From contig CM051463.1 in the NCBI GenBank assembly GCA_028095005.1, positions 81,511,002 through 81,575,001 on the forward strand: a stretch of DNA of 64,000 nucleotides, given 5' to 3'. This document shows, one piece after another, positions 55,101 to 64,000 of this stretch; position 1 is the stretch's first letter; every line of letters begins with the position of its first letter. The notes beneath the pieces were generated by a model. The model was not told the origin of the DNA, did not search any database, and saw only the letters and a list, made by a program, of their open reading frames with translations. The position numbers were made by a program, and so were the translations under genes. Origin of the DNA: Rhynchospora pubera. Lineage: Eukaryota; Streptophyta; Magnoliopsida; Poales; Cyperaceae.

Positions 55101-56168
55101 CAATTTACATCGCCTTCCATTGGCTTGCTCAAGCTCAACATCACCAACTCCAAGAATCTTGCATGACCGACTATCACCAAGATAGACATTCCCACCATCT
55201 ACATCCTTGTAGTTGACAAAATAAGAACGATCCGAGCATATGTGGAATGATGCACCCGAATCCAATACCCAAACATCCATGTTCTCCTTCTCGGAACTTG
55301 TCACACTTAGAGTCACCGCATCTCCAATCTCATCGGAAACTATACTCACTTCACCATCTTGCTTCTTCTCCTTTTGCTTGCCTTTCAAGAGAGGACAATC
55401 TCTCTTCAAGTGACCTTCATTCTTGCAATGCCAACAAGAAAATTTTCGCCCTTTAGACTTTGATCTTCCTTTGCCTTGAGAACCACCCTTCTTGCCCGAG
55501 GAATTGCCCCTAGTCACCGGCCGTCCCCTATCAACCGTCAATGCCTCACTAGGCCCGGTTTCCAATTGGGTTGTGGCCTTCCTAGTTTCCTCATTCATCA
55601 ATGAAGCAACAACATCACTCAATTTGAATTGGTTGCCCATTGTGTTTGCAACGGTAGTCACAAGAGTATCCCAACTTGTAGGCAAAGAGCTCAAAAGTAA
55701 CAAGCATAAAATCTCCTCATCAAGGTTTACCTTCAAGGACTTCAATTGAGCCGCAATTGAGTTGAACTCACTTACATGCGTTCTCATTGAAATGTCATCC
55801 TTCATTTTCAAGAGAAATAACCGCTTCATAGCATGCATCTTGTTTACACCTGAAGGTTGCTCATATGATCGCTCCAATGTGGTCCAAAGCTCATGAGCGG
55901 TCTTGCATTGGTAGATATCAAACAAGATAGATGGTGAAATACACGGCCTTATAGCCGCCAAACACTTCCGATCAAGCAACTCCCATTCATGATCCTCCAT
56001 ATGAATAGGTTGTGCACCCGGTCCCATCAATGGTAAATCCAAATCCCTTACCACCAAGTAATCTTGCATTAACATTTTCCAAATTGGCCAATTGCTATCA
56101 TTCAACTTCTCAAATTCCATAGCTTTTTCCATTCTATCACTACTACACGTGTAACCACCGAAATACAC
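52188..56168 (-). CDS. Copia gag-pol polyprotein, intact (TNT1/Tork-like)
   Basis: 1326 codons. The gag (UBN2-type) domain spans about 10-215 (LNDSNWPIWKMLMQDYL, MHAMKRLFLLKM). Zinc knuckle CWHCKNEGHLKRDC is near 255 and the protease active site WVLDSGASFHIC near 305. The integrase zinc region (HNRLCHLSERG, CVHCVMGK) comes next, then the core with catalytic residues in YSDVCGP, QTDNGGEF and NGVIERMN. Reverse transcriptase has LLYVDDMLIAS near 1025, and RNase H has GYVDADHAGCSETRK near 1190 and VADMFTK near 1305. All catalytic motifs are intact. MEKAMEFEKL, twelve codons in, is an alternative start. The retained UBN2 gag contrasts with Copia element 1. Confidence 0.95.
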   Translation of the reverse strand: MYFGGYTCSSDRMEKAMEFEKLNDSNWPIWKMLMQDYLVVRDLDLPLMGPGAQPIHMEDHEWELLDRKCLAAIRPCISPSILFDIYQCKTAHELWTTLERSYEQPSGVNKMHAMKRLFLLKMKDDISMRTHVSEFNSIAAQLKSLKVNLDEEILCLLLLSSLPTSWDTLVTTVANTMGNQFKLSDVVASLMNEETRKATTQLETGPSEALTVDRGRPVTRGNSSGKKGGSQGKGRSKSKGRKFSCWHCKNEGHLKRDCPLLKGKQKEKKQDGEVSIVSDEIGDAVTLSVTSSEKENMDVWVLDSGASFHICSDRSYFVNYKDVDGGNVYLGDSRSCKILGVGDVELEQANGRRCKLSNVRYVPKITKNLISVGQLDDGGFVVSFGEGSWKVSKGCMTLMKGHKDGNLYTLHVAPRKGVVAMASEHGDMHMWHNRLCHLSERGMKVLQSENYIPSFDCLSLEFCVHCVMGKQKRVNFKRNESHRKVKPLELVYSDVCGPFNVKSLGGASYFVTFLDDFSRKCWIYPLSSKDQVLETFKNFKSRVEKESEKSIKCLQTDNGGEFCSNDFDNFCARNGIRRVKTVPYTPQENGVIERMNRTIVERIRSMLSHSGLPKSFWAEAANTAVYLINRSPSVALDGGIPEVVWSGKKISYGHLRTFGCEAYVKIPNVKRNKLDVKSRRCAFVGYGGDDLGYRVWDPIEKKTIRSRDVIFREDVMFMENHEKEQSEERHVEEHVDASIAPKMLADPQASGHDNEDESEPVEAHENEGIVEEEHTNTPVQELRRSTRISRATQRYSPSLYYALFTDAGEPESFHEAINCSEKAMWLGAMKDEMNSLHLNETWELVKLPKGKKALKNRWVFVLKNEADGSKRHKARLVVKGYGQKHGVDFNEIFSPVVKHSSIRVVLSLVANLDLELVQLDIKTAFLHCDLDEEIYMSQPEGFVDESNPNLVCRLKKGLYGLKQASRQWYKKFDTFMQEEGFERSGYDHCVYMKGKVGGTFTLLLLYVDDMLIASNDHDEIESLKLDMSKRFATKDLGEARKILGMRIHRDRERGKLWLSQTEYVDKVLERFDMVNCKPVTTPLAGHFKLSKKNSPKNAQERLKMEKVSYLSAVGSLMYAMVCTRPDIANAVGVVSRYMSNPRWEHWQAVKWILRYLKGTRGLRLCFGGNSKLAIKGYVDADHAGCSETRKSTTGFVFTIGGGAVSWMSRLQDIVALSSTESEYVALTEAVKEMLWLKRLLAQLGLKQMEYVVHCDNQGAIHLSKNAAYHSRTKHIDVRYHFIRDVLDHRQLVVRKVHTKENVADMFTKVVPPDKVMFCRRQSGLVE

Positions 56169-56232
56169 AAGAACTTAGACCTACACCAATCCAAGCCTCA
56201 AACTCCTATTCTTGACACCAACGAGCCAACAC

Positions 56233-56244
56233 GCTCTGATACCA
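56233..56244 (-). promoter_or_regulatory. Primer-binding site of Copia element 3
   Basis: TGGTATCAGAGC on the minus strand, two bases from the 5' LTR; initiator tRNA-Met type. Confidence 0.93.
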
Positions 56245-56246
56245 GT

Positions 56247-56770
56247 TGTTGGGACACGCTCTCAGGTGCCTAGGCACAGCGGAAGCCAAGTAAACAAGGA
56301 GGTAGTAATTTCGACAAACACGTGACGGGCATAAAACAATACCCGCTAGAACAAAGCTATGATGGTACCACTTGAGAACCAAACAACAATAGCACAATCA
56401 AGCACAAGAAAATAAAGTAGAGACACAAGATTTACGTGGAAACCCGAAAGGGAAAAAACCACGGGAGCGATCGGTGCAAATCCACTAAATCAAGAGTTTC
56501 TTACAAGTACATGGAGATCATCAAGCTATCAACCTTCCTCTCTCTCTCACTCACACTCTCACTCACTATTTGAGGTGGAATTAACAAGAGATACAAGAGA
56601 AATAGCAAACCCTAGATAGCTACAAAGAAGGAGACAAGAGAGCTTCAAGGAGATGGAGTCTTCTGGAAATGATACGCACTCTAACTCTTCACATTTCTGT
56701 CCCCTTTTCATCTTTGTCTCCGTACTGGGCCTTCATGGGCTTCGGCCCATATTTGGCTTCGTATACAACA
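56247..56770 (-). repeat. 5' LTR of Copia element 3
   Basis: 524 bp, TG...CA, followed on its outer side by the GGGAT target duplication. Identical in length to the partner LTR. Confidence 0.95.
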
Positions 56771-57777
56771 GGGATATGATGATCTTGTGACAGACCTGAG
56801 ATCAGTAACATCTCAGCGACGTGGCCGCCAAGACATTCCCAGAACAAGGCAACGACGACTGCTCGCCTCGAGGGCATCATGACCAATAGTTCTAGGATCG
56901 ATGTAGAACTCCACACAAGACATAATCCTTTGGTTCCTCCATGGCACATGATATCATAAAGCTTATGGATCACGAGACCCCAAGGCATGAAAGGAGAAGT
57001 GTCTCGAGCCTGATCTAGGTCCGAAACCTGACTTGACCAGAGAACTCAGAGGGGGTTCGCGAGATACGATGTGTATGACCCTATGACAGACTCAAGGTCC
57101 GATCCCTGAGTATGTCTAAGAGCTCAGATATGATATGTATGACTCTGTGACAAACCTGATAAGATGTATCCTCTATTGTAGTTTATAAATAGAGCACGCT
57201 CTCCTCTAGGAAGGGGATCAACACTTTGCCAACTTCCACATGTAACTAGACTTGTACTAGGAATGTTAATGAAATGAAATCTTTCAACTTTAGTCACTGA
57301 TTCCTCTATAATTAATATGTGCAAAATACCTCTAAGCACTTGACACTCTACACTAGACGGTGACAAGCTAGTACCGTAGGTGCTTTTTTAGATTCAAAAG
57401 GTTAACTAACACCAATATATCTTATTTACTTTTTGTAGGAAAATTAATTATATATCGTTCTATCAGATGATTGATATTTTTAAAATAATTAGTTGTAACA
57501 ATATATTTTATTGTTAAGTCATGTAGAGATAGAATTAATGTAGCGATATGCAGGTACGAAGGACCTGCAGTAGCAGTTTATTTCAGTGGGGTAAAAAAAA
57601 AAAATACTTCATTTATTAAGTTGTTTGATTGCTAGTGAAAGGTGCATTTGGTCCTGTTGACACCATCATGTTTTCCAAACAAATCTGAACTAGTCAACTA
57701 AACAACCTTGTGTTTGGGTAATTGTGGTTCCTATTACTTGAATTAATTTAAATTATAAGATAGGTTAATTAGTAACG

Positions 57778-57781
<4 letters not shown>

Positions 57782-57861
<80 letters not shown>
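57782..57861 (+). tRNA. tRNA-Leu (anticodon UAG)
   Basis: An 80-base class II tRNA. The 7-bp acceptor stem GACAGTT/AGCTGTC has one G-T pair. A-box TGGCCGAGTGG, anticodon stem CCAGA/TCTGG with loop TTTAGGC (anticodon TAG), long variable arm TCCGAAAGGGCGT and B-box GGTTCAAATCC are all present. A TTTT run starts at 57865, which fits Pol III termination. No intron. The sequence is unlike plastid trnL-UAG, so this is a nuclear gene. Confidence 0.95.
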
Positions 57862-57869
57862 TATTTTGT

Positions 57870-58680
57870 CCTATTTATAAATTTTTAACTCTTGCGTTGT
57901 GGAAACTATATGTTTCGATGCTAAAATAGACTTTGAGCATATGTGGCCCTATTTGTTAAAAAGTAATTTCAATTTGCAAATATAAACTAATATTTTTTGG
58001 GATTAGAAAAGTATATGCCTATTTCTTTCCCCCCTGCATTTAAAATCCGACAATTTCCTGCTTTAATTGCGAAAAATTTAGAAATATTTTGCCTATTTTT
58101 GTTAACAATCGGACTTTTCAGGACAAACATCATTTTTTAGAAGTTCGAAAAAAAAAGATTATTATTTTTTCTATGTTTTGCTATTTTGAATATAGAGCTC
58201 TCAAGTAATGGACCAATTTAATTGCATATCACGGAAACTCAGGGTGAAATAATGAACTCATGCCCATTATTTTAGTTCAATTCACCAAATCAGAAATAAT
58301 GTTGCACAATTAACTAAATTCGGCCAGGATTTTTTTGGGCTATAAATTTATGACTTTCGATCACATCTTATCTCAAAAGATTGTTGCACAATTAACCCAC
58401 ATAAACGCTAGCAATATTGCATAATTACTGAAACCCGGGCTGTATTTTTGGATTATAAATTTAGAACTTTACATGATTACATATCATCTTATATCAAAAG
58501 ATTGTTGCATATTTAACCCAAAAACAAAAAACTTATTTTTTTTTCTATGCGAAATGAGGTACGTTTATGAGCTTTTTATATGGACAGGACTTCCATACTT
58601 TTTACTAAAATTGTCGGCTAGAAATGAAATTTGTTCTTTTCACATTTTCACCCTCGCTCAAACCAGATAACAAATGAACA
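57870..58680. other. AT-rich interval, nothing recognised
   Basis: A segment starting TCACATCTTATCTCAAAAGA near 58360 recurs imperfectly near 58475, with TTGTTGCA-ATTAACCCA following in each, an old local duplication of about 115 bp spacing. No gene. Confidence 0.4.
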
Positions 58681-58800
58681 ATGACATGATATCATAAATG
58701 ATATTACTTATTTCGAATGTAAATCATTGCTATTTTGAACAATGGCACATGATATCATAAATGATATTACTTATTTCGAATGTAAATAATTGCTATTTTG
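58680..58800. repeat. Tandem duplication, about 62-bp unit
   Basis: Two near-identical units containing ACATGATATCATAAATGATA and ATTTCGAATGTAAAT-ATTGCTATTTTGAA. They differ at only a few positions, so the duplication is recent. The unit includes the palindrome ATGATATCAT. Confidence 0.85.
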
Positions 58801-58952
58801 AATCAACTGGACGCACACATTGGGATCATTCTTTATTTCTAGTAACTAATCTAAAGTTATTATTTTTATTTAGTTCGAGATGAAATAATTGCATGTTCAT
58901 AAATATATGATAGCAAAATAATCATACACCTTAATTTGGCGGTAGTGTGTTC

Positions 58953-58963
58953 TATATATATAT
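58953..58963 (+). promoter_or_regulatory. TATA box of the Gly/Cys-rich gene
   Basis: TATATATATAT, 51 bases before the chosen start codon, which leaves a short leader of about 25 bases. This position favours the ATG at 59014 over the in-frame ATG at 58936, which lies upstream of the TATA. Confidence 0.6.
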
Positions 58964-59013
58964 GTAAGTTTGAATATTACAGCAAACTAGAACTCCAACA
59001 TACATCAACAGAG

Positions 59014-59364
59014 ATGGCCAGAATTTTGTTCCAAACCACCATGGAGAATATCTCCAAAGTAGTACCTCCACACCTAGCTGCGCTTTACTTGTTTGCTGTG
59101 GCAATTACCATTGTAATTGTTGCTATTGTTTCGTGTGCAGACCACCAGTTCAAGAACAAATCATATTCAGGAAAACGTACCAGAAACAGCAGCAAAAGTG
59201 GTGGAGGAACCAGTTCAGCGAGTGGTGGAACCAATTCAGTTATTTATTACACCGCACCACTTAGCGCAGTATGTGGTACCGGTGGCGGAGGTTGTGGCTG
59301 TAGTGGTGGAGGTGGTGGATGTGGTGGTGGTGGAGGTGGCTGTGGTGGCGGAGGCGGATGTTAG
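59014..59364 (+). CDS. Small membrane-anchored glycine/cysteine-rich protein
   Basis: 116 residues, intronless. A hydrophobic segment (about 21-44, PHLAALYLFAVAITIVIVAI) looks like a signal anchor or uncleaved transmembrane helix. It is followed by a basic Ser/Gly linker (KSYSGKRTRNSSKSGGG) and a C-terminal tail of Gly runs with periodic Cys (GGGGCGCS, then GGGGCGGGG-type units) ending in Cys. I do not recognise a specific family. The layout fits small plant glycine-rich membrane proteins of unknown role. The start at 59014 is chosen because a TATA box lies 51 bases upstream; MENISK at 59041 is an alternative. The tail is also open in another frame, but the composition there is less protein-like. 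Confidence 0.65.
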   Translation: MARILFQTTMENISKVVPPHLAALYLFAVAITIVIVAIVSCADHQFKNKSYSGKRTRNSSKSGGGTSSASGGTNSVIYYTAPLSAVCGTGGGGCGCSGGGGGCGGGGGGCGGGGGC

Positions 59365-60125
59365 TTCCAGACTTGGCATAAATGATATATAGTACATTTA
59401 GTATGTTACGGCTATTTAGTTGTTGGTTGTATTAAAGCACACAAATGCTTGCTTAATTATATGTCTATTTTCTACGGGATTTCAAATTATCAGGAATGTG
59501 GAAAGTTGTTTTTGTAGATGCAAATATTCTCTTGTTTATTCCCTATACATATCTTTGGTATTAATTAATTCCTCTGTTTGTTTGATGTCCGCAAAACCAA
59601 ATGCAAATTATTGATTACTTCTTCAAAACAAAAAAAAAATATAAATAATAATTATGATTAGTTTTCTCTTAGAGGGGTCAACTTTTAGAGAATGTTATAA
59701 TATTGATATTGATAATCATAGTAGTTTATAATTTCTACAGTTAATTAGATTTTACTATGATATCTAAATTTTTTAGGATTTATTTCTGATTTATATATAT
59801 TCCCTTAATTATCATACTTTGTAGTCTGCATATGTATGATTTTGTAATTCAAGTAATAAGACAAGTAATTAAAATCTAGTTTTCCTTCGACAATAGCTTT
59901 GGCACAGTTCAAATGAAAAAAAAAAATGTGAGAAGAAATTGTTACGCTAATGCCAAATTTCTTTTCTTGCTACATCTCGTAAGGGCATTGCTCATATTCT
60001 TCAGTGGAGTATTTTATTTTATTTATTTCTTTTGAACCTATTGTAAGTAATAAGTGATCCATTGAATAGGATACACAATATGGTCAAACATCCAACCTAG
60101 AAAGTCAACCTAACCTGGGTAAAAA
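59365..60125. other. 3' flank of the Gly/Cys-rich gene, no other gene
   Basis: AT-rich. It probably contains the 3' UTR and polyadenylation site of the upstream gene within the first 300 bases. No further features were recognised. Confidence 0.4.
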
Positions 60126-60302
60126 AAGGGGCGAAGCCAGAAAAACAATATAAGTGGGGCCAATCCATAAATTTTACTTGTTGAAGGGGCTATTTTACAT
60201 ATTTGTTCATACCTTTATGCAATTTACCTTGTGATTTTTAGTAAAATAAAAAAATGTGGGGAGGCCAAGCCCACTGAGGCCCCTGCCTTGGCTCCGCCCC
60301 TG
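60126..60302. mobile_element. hAT-type MITE (GGGGCGAAGCCAG family)
   Basis: About 177 bp. The left end GGGGCGAAGCCAG and right end CTTGGCTCCGCCCCTG are inverted copies. They are flanked by GGTAAAAA (60118-60125) and GATAAAAA (60303-60310), an 8-bp duplication with one mismatch. Terminal CAGGGGCGGAGCC-like repeats occur widely on plant hAT MITEs. Non-coding. Confidence 0.7.
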
Positions 60303-60472
60303 GATAAAAAGTTTCAAAAGCCGAAACATAATTTTAACAAATTGTAGAGCCTATTTGTCAACCAAACTTTGTATTGTACAATACAAAGTTAAAGGGGTGA
60401 ACGGACTATTTGTAGAGATTCCTTGGGCAGCGCAATTGACATTCTCGGACCTAAGAGGGTGATACTGAATAT

Positions 60473-60632
60473 AAGACTGTTTGGATTGTTTAAAAATAAG
60501 AGAAATAGTTTATATTTAGACGAAAAATATTAGGAAATGTGTAATTTTATAAAGAGTTTGGATTGTTTTTATAATAAATTTATATCTAGAAAAAAACTAT
60601 TACTACTATTTCTATACGATCCAAATGGAGCC
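60473..60632. mobile_element. Degenerate Tourist-like MITE
   Basis: Left CTGTTTGGATTG and right GATCCAAATGGAGCC are diverged versions of the terminal repeat seen at 60795, 61347 and 62661. The interior contains AGAGTTTGGATTGTTTTTAT, shared with those copies. No target duplication is visible. Confidence 0.5.
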
Positions 60633-60794
60633 GATATGACCAACGGGAACTAATGAGTGAGGTTTGGGGTAAAATTTACTCCTACTTTTGTTAATTTGTA
60701 CCCTGTTATTTTGGGCCGATAACCTTGTCATCAATAATTGAACACTCTTGCATATATATACACGAGTAATATGAGATGGTAATGATTCTAGCTA

Positions 60795-60943
60795 GCTCCG
60801 TTTGGATAAGTCCTAGGAATAAGGAAATAAAAAAATAAGAGAGTAAATTTATTATAAACAATTAAAAATTTTCACAAAATTACACACTTTTCAATATTTT
60901 TTTTTCTTTATTCCTCTTATTCCCACACCATCCAAACGGAACC
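60795..60943. mobile_element. Tourist-like MITE copy
   Basis: About 149 bp with GCTCCGTTTGGAT and ATCCAAACGGAACC ends and a CTA duplication on both sides (60792-60794 and 60944-60946). One G appears lost at the left tip. Confidence 0.75.
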
Positions 60944-61346
60944 CTATGATTATAAACATACGGGAATATAATGACATTTTAATTTGATCCTTCATGAGAT
61001 GCTTTAAAGATTTTAAATTTGGAAATCTTTTAGAGGTCTTCACATGCATGTTCTCTCCGCTATTTCAAAAATACTCTTGGATGCAATTTTGTGTTAAAAT
61101 TTCAAACGTGTATTGGAATTTGGAGAATTCCAATATAAAAGCCAATTACCTTATATTGACATGCTATCCATCCACCTCGCCTATATACAACAGTGATTAT
61201 GAAAATGACAATTAATGAAGAGATTTGACTTTGATAAATGGACCCAAAATGACTTAACAAAATGCGTGATTGGACTTAATTTTAATAATAATCAAGGGGC
61301 CGAACTTATTTCAGAGCAGTAATTTACTAATTTTTATGTGTTCATA

Positions 61347-61486
61347 GGCTCCGTTTGGATAGGTGTGTGAAGAAGGAAAGAAGGGAAGAAGTGAGAAGAA
61401 GTATTGGGAAGTGTGTAATTTTATGAAGAGTTTGGATTGTTTATAATTTTTTTTCCCTTCTTTCTTCCAACGATCCAAACGCACCC
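61347..61486. mobile_element. Tourist-like MITE copy
   Basis: About 140 bp with GGCTCCGTTTGGAT on the left and ATCCAAACGCACCC on the right. ATA lies on both outer sides. The interior is A/G-rich then T/C-rich, so the whole element can fold back. Confidence 0.75.
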
Positions 61487-61489
61487 ATA

Positions 61490-62660
61490 GAGTGTATTAT
61501 AAATAAAATATTTAATAACTTAACATTATTGTTTGAAAGTTTAAAAGGTAATTCTTGGTCACACGTACATAAAAGGAAGAGGTAATGGTGCTAAGGCAAT
61601 AGGCTACGGGTGCCGGGTGGAAATTAATTTGTCATGTCTTGTTAGGTCGTAATTAACCTATTATTATGGGCTTGCTTTGCGTTCGTTAAACTTTAATTTG
61701 CTCAGGCCCGTGACCTTAATTATTATTGACGACATTTTTAACACTTCCATCTCTTCCAGATCATGTATGTAAAATTGGATGAATCTGTTCCTAATAATTA
61801 ACACGAAAATAGGATGAACTTAACAATTGATCGTTCATCGATCATGGGATGCCTGAAGAGAAAACTAGGTCCCGAGATGTAATGAAAACGGTATGAAAAA
61901 GTTTGTCATGCTGTTACTCTTGCAGGGCATGTCACATCCATATTTGGATGAACTAGCTAGCATGATCAATCTGTTACAGGATATCGTTTATTATGAAAAG
62001 CTTCATCTATAAATTAAATTATTTTGTGTATTTGTGACGTGATATCATATTAGTTCGGTTTATCATCTAATCAATTAGTTCGGTTTATCATCTAATCAAT
62101 ATCCTCTTGGATGCAAATTCAATTAAAAACCTCCAAAATTGAGACATTGAAGATAACCAATTAAAGTAACTAATTGTACATATCGACAGCCGACAGGCCA
62201 TGCATGTGTGCCAATATATTTACATGTTCAAAGGAAACTGAAATCGCTCTGAAGAATTTTTCGAAGAAAGATACACAATATCTATAGAAAAAGTAGCCAA
62301 AAAGGAGAAAGTGATCTCGTAGAAAGATAGGAGAAATTGATAGGGGACAGTAAGAAAATAGTAAAATACTAAAAAGAAAACTGTACAATGTAGTCCAAGA
62401 ATGGATCCAATTTAGTTGAAGAAAGATTAAAACAAACGAACTAAACCTATTATCTGTCCGTTACATAAAAACAAAGTTATGCACATCAAGTTACATAATA
62501 ATATATCTAAATAATACAAATATATATTATGTTTTATAATTGTTCTTAATTATTTTATTAGTCGTTTCGTCAATTAATTTTTTTTAACTGAAAATAATTA
62601 TTACTCTATATACAATAATGCATATTAAATCGTATATCATGATGCCAATATAATATTATA
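61490..62660. other. AT-rich interval with a 25-bp tandem duplication
   Basis: A perfect duplication of a 25-base unit (TTAGTTCGGTTTATCATCTA plus five bases) lies at 62050-62099. The segment GGATGAACTAG-CATGATCA near 61950 recurs near 63620. No gene recognised. Confidence 0.45.
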
Positions 62661-62819
62661 GGCTCCGTTTGGATGAGGTATGGGAAGAAGGGAAGAAGAG
62701 AAGAAGTGGGAAAAAGTATTGGAAAGTGTGTAACTTTGTGAAGAGTTTGGATTGTTTATGATAAATTTCTTTCCTTTTTCTCTTCTTCCCTTCTTCTCAC
62801 GCGGTATCCAAACGGAGCC
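62661..62819. mobile_element. Tourist-like MITE copy
   Basis: 159 bp with near-perfect GGCTCCGTTTGGAT / ATCCAAACGGAGCC ends, ATA on both outer sides (62658-62660 and 62820-62822), and AGAGTTTGGATTGTTTATGA inside. The best preserved uninterrupted copy of the family in the window. Confidence 0.85.
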
Positions 62820-62825
62820 ATAGTG

Positions 62826-62871
<46 letters not shown>
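62826..62871. repeat. (ATT)n microsatellite
   Basis: About fifteen uninterrupted ATT/TTA units directly next to the MITE at 62661. MITE-adjacent microsatellites are common. Confidence 0.9.
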
Positions 62872-62872
<1 letters not shown>

Positions 62873-62879
62873 AAATAAA

Positions 62880-64000
62880 TTTTTTGTTGTAAATCGTATA
62901 TACATTATATAAAGCAACGCATATCGAATTTTAGTAAATACCGACGTAGGCCTACAAAATTGGCACTGACAGTCCACATTACAGTTTTCAAGTAGTATAT
63001 ACCGGCCGACTGTTAAAGACTCGATCAGTTTGTAAATTCATGCTTTTTCCTTCAACTAATCACTCTAAGCCTAGCCTGTTGATCACTAATTATGCATTTA
63101 TGTGTGAGTTATTCGTAGATTTACGAATTTTACATTTAAACATCTTTAATCTGGTAATCAATACTGCCATCAAAAGTTTTTTACAAAAGCCAAGAGCAAA
63201 AGAGAATTAGTTGTACCTATGTGTTTACAACATAAGTAACCCATGTAAGGCGAGAAATGTGGTGCACTATTCTTGGGAATATATCTTGAAAATATTTTAA
63301 TATTTATTTTCAGATATAGTTAGATATGGGGTGCTTAAAAATTTGTTCATTGTTAGGACGGAACCTATATTTATGGGTTGTGGTTGTTTGCTATCCGTCT
63401 GTTGAATTTAAATAAGCTGAAGTATTGGATTTTATAATACTCCCGCATCCTTCCAGATCATTAATTGATTTACATAGCACATTATGCTATCATCGATTAA
63501 TTGATCATTCGTTGGTCATCAGATGCTATTTGTCATACGGAATTTTTTTTTTTTAATGAAAATAAGGGTCAAGTCCTCATACGGAAAACCTTGACGTGAA
63601 GGTGACATCCTCACTTGGATGAACTAGCATGATCACTGTTTTTCTTTTTAATTTATTATATATAGAGGCATGCCCGAAGCATGATCAAATTGTTAGTTAT
63701 GGGATACAGTTTGTTGTGAGCTCGTCAATATATAAATCTGGGGTATTTCAACATGAGAAGATGGATAGAATACAAGTGCGGCTTATCATTTCAAGATCCT
63801 ATTGCTGCAAAATTAATTTATGTTAAAACCACGAAAAATACTTGAGATAGTGGAGAGAACTAATAAAATAGTTAACTGCGACAGATTGGCAATCTAGATA
63901 TTCCAATATTTGACGGTAACAAATTGAAAAGAAACCATCAAGAAGACGTAATGGAGGGAGAAACATGTGTACAATGAAAAAACAACAACTGCTCAACACT
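62880..64000. other. Intergenic AT-rich DNA to the window edge
   Basis: No supported gene, RNA or terminal repeat. Short open frames are of random-looking composition. Confidence 0.4.

Larger units (their letters stand above)
51588..56770 (-). mobile_element. Intact young Ty1/Copia retrotransposon with 524-bp LTRs
   Basis: LTRs 51588..52111 and 56247..56770 are both 524 bp, TGTTGGGACA...ACAACA. I saw no difference between them on direct reading. Target duplication GGGAT at 51583-51587 and 56771-56775. Initiator-Met primer site at 56233-56244 and purine tract GAGTGGGAGGT beside 52111. The interior is one uninterrupted frame of 1326 codons. By structure it is complete and probably competent or only recently silent. 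Confidence 0.96.
51470..57400. mobile_element. Old LTR-like sequence hosting Copia element 3
   Basis: The flanks of the Copia insertion (51470-51587 and 56771-57400) contain related motifs: GATCCCGAGGCACGAAAGG on the left and GAGACCCCAAGGCATGAAAGG on the right, both followed by AGRTGTCTCGAG. On the right, TTTATAAATAGAGCACGC (TATA at 57184-57191) is followed by a leader and a polyadenylation-like region. This resembles an old plus-strand LTR or a tandemly repeated U3. No coding sequence or clear ends. Confidence 0.4.

Noticed and set aside
56942..58761. A 19-base string (TGGCACATGATATCATAAA) present at 56942 and 58743
   Set aside because: Intriguing, but the flanks do not match and the core is an AT-rich palindrome, so it may be chance.
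59117..59392. Alternative frame over the Gly/Cys-rich gene (Val-rich product)
   Set aside because: It is the +1 shadow of GGT/GGA/TGT codons; the chosen frame has a Met start near a TATA box, an anchor helix and sensible composition.
61840..63640. Possible old duplication of 61840-62000 at 63500-63640
   Set aside because: Only short patches such as GGATGAACTAG and CATGATCA match; not enough to call a repeat by eye.

Overview
This window is nuclear DNA from a flowering plant, probably a eudicot. The evidence is spliced genes with GT-AG introns, a nuclear tRNA-Leu, a pectate lyase of plant pollen type, a plant mobile domain gene, and a dense nested landscape of plant LTR retrotransposons, an RTE-type LINE and MITEs. 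The species cannot be named from the sequence. There are no operons, CRISPR arrays or bacterial features.

Layout. 0-3.2 kb: a multi-exon plant mobile domain (PMD) gene on the minus strand that runs off the left edge. 3.5-6.2 kb: a 5'-truncated RTE-clade LINE (minus) just upstream of it. 6.2-12.5 kb: non-coding, AT-rich, repeat-laden sequence that looks like LTR and 3'-UTR remnants of Ty3/gypsy elements, with a three-copy hairpin repeat and several tandem repeats. 12.5-17.7 kb: a Tat-type Ty3/gypsy element (minus) with gag, protease, RT, RNase H and a second archaeal-type RNase H, but no integrase; two in-frame TAG codons interrupt its single reading frame. 18.4-21.0 kb: a two-exon, double BED-finger, hAT-derived gene (minus). 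22.0-23.0 kb: a long-TIR Mutator-like element. 23-31 kb: mostly AT-rich intergenic DNA with a gypsy 3' remnant at 27.9-29.5 kb. 31.06-35.78 kb: an intact Copia element (plus) with near-identical LTRs and a perfect 5-bp target duplication. 37.8-39.2 kb: a 1.45-kb non-autonomous hAT element carrying a degraded pentatricopeptide repeat (PPR) gene fragment. 39.3-41.8 kb: a broken paralogue of the 18-21 kb hAT-derived gene, disrupted by a 0.4-kb fold-back MITE and a frameshift. 42.3 kb: a hAT MITE packed with AAACGG motifs. 44.8-47.0 kb: an apparently intact four-exon pectate lyase gene (minus). 47.3-50.25 kb: a Tourist-like MITE split by a non-autonomous Copia element that keeps only gag and protease. 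51.6-56.8 kb: an intact, very young Copia element (minus) nested in an old LTR-like sequence. 57.8 kb: tRNA-Leu(UAG). 59.0 kb: a small intronless gene for a membrane-anchored Gly/Cys-rich protein. 60-63 kb: a cluster of short MITEs.

The likely host genes are the PMD gene, the hAT-derived gene at 18-21 kb, the pectate lyase, the tRNA and the Gly/Cys-rich gene. Everything else is transposon-derived or unexplained. Target-site duplications and interrupted elements give a relative chronology: old gypsy and MITE layers, then the gag-protease Copia, then two young intact Copia insertions.
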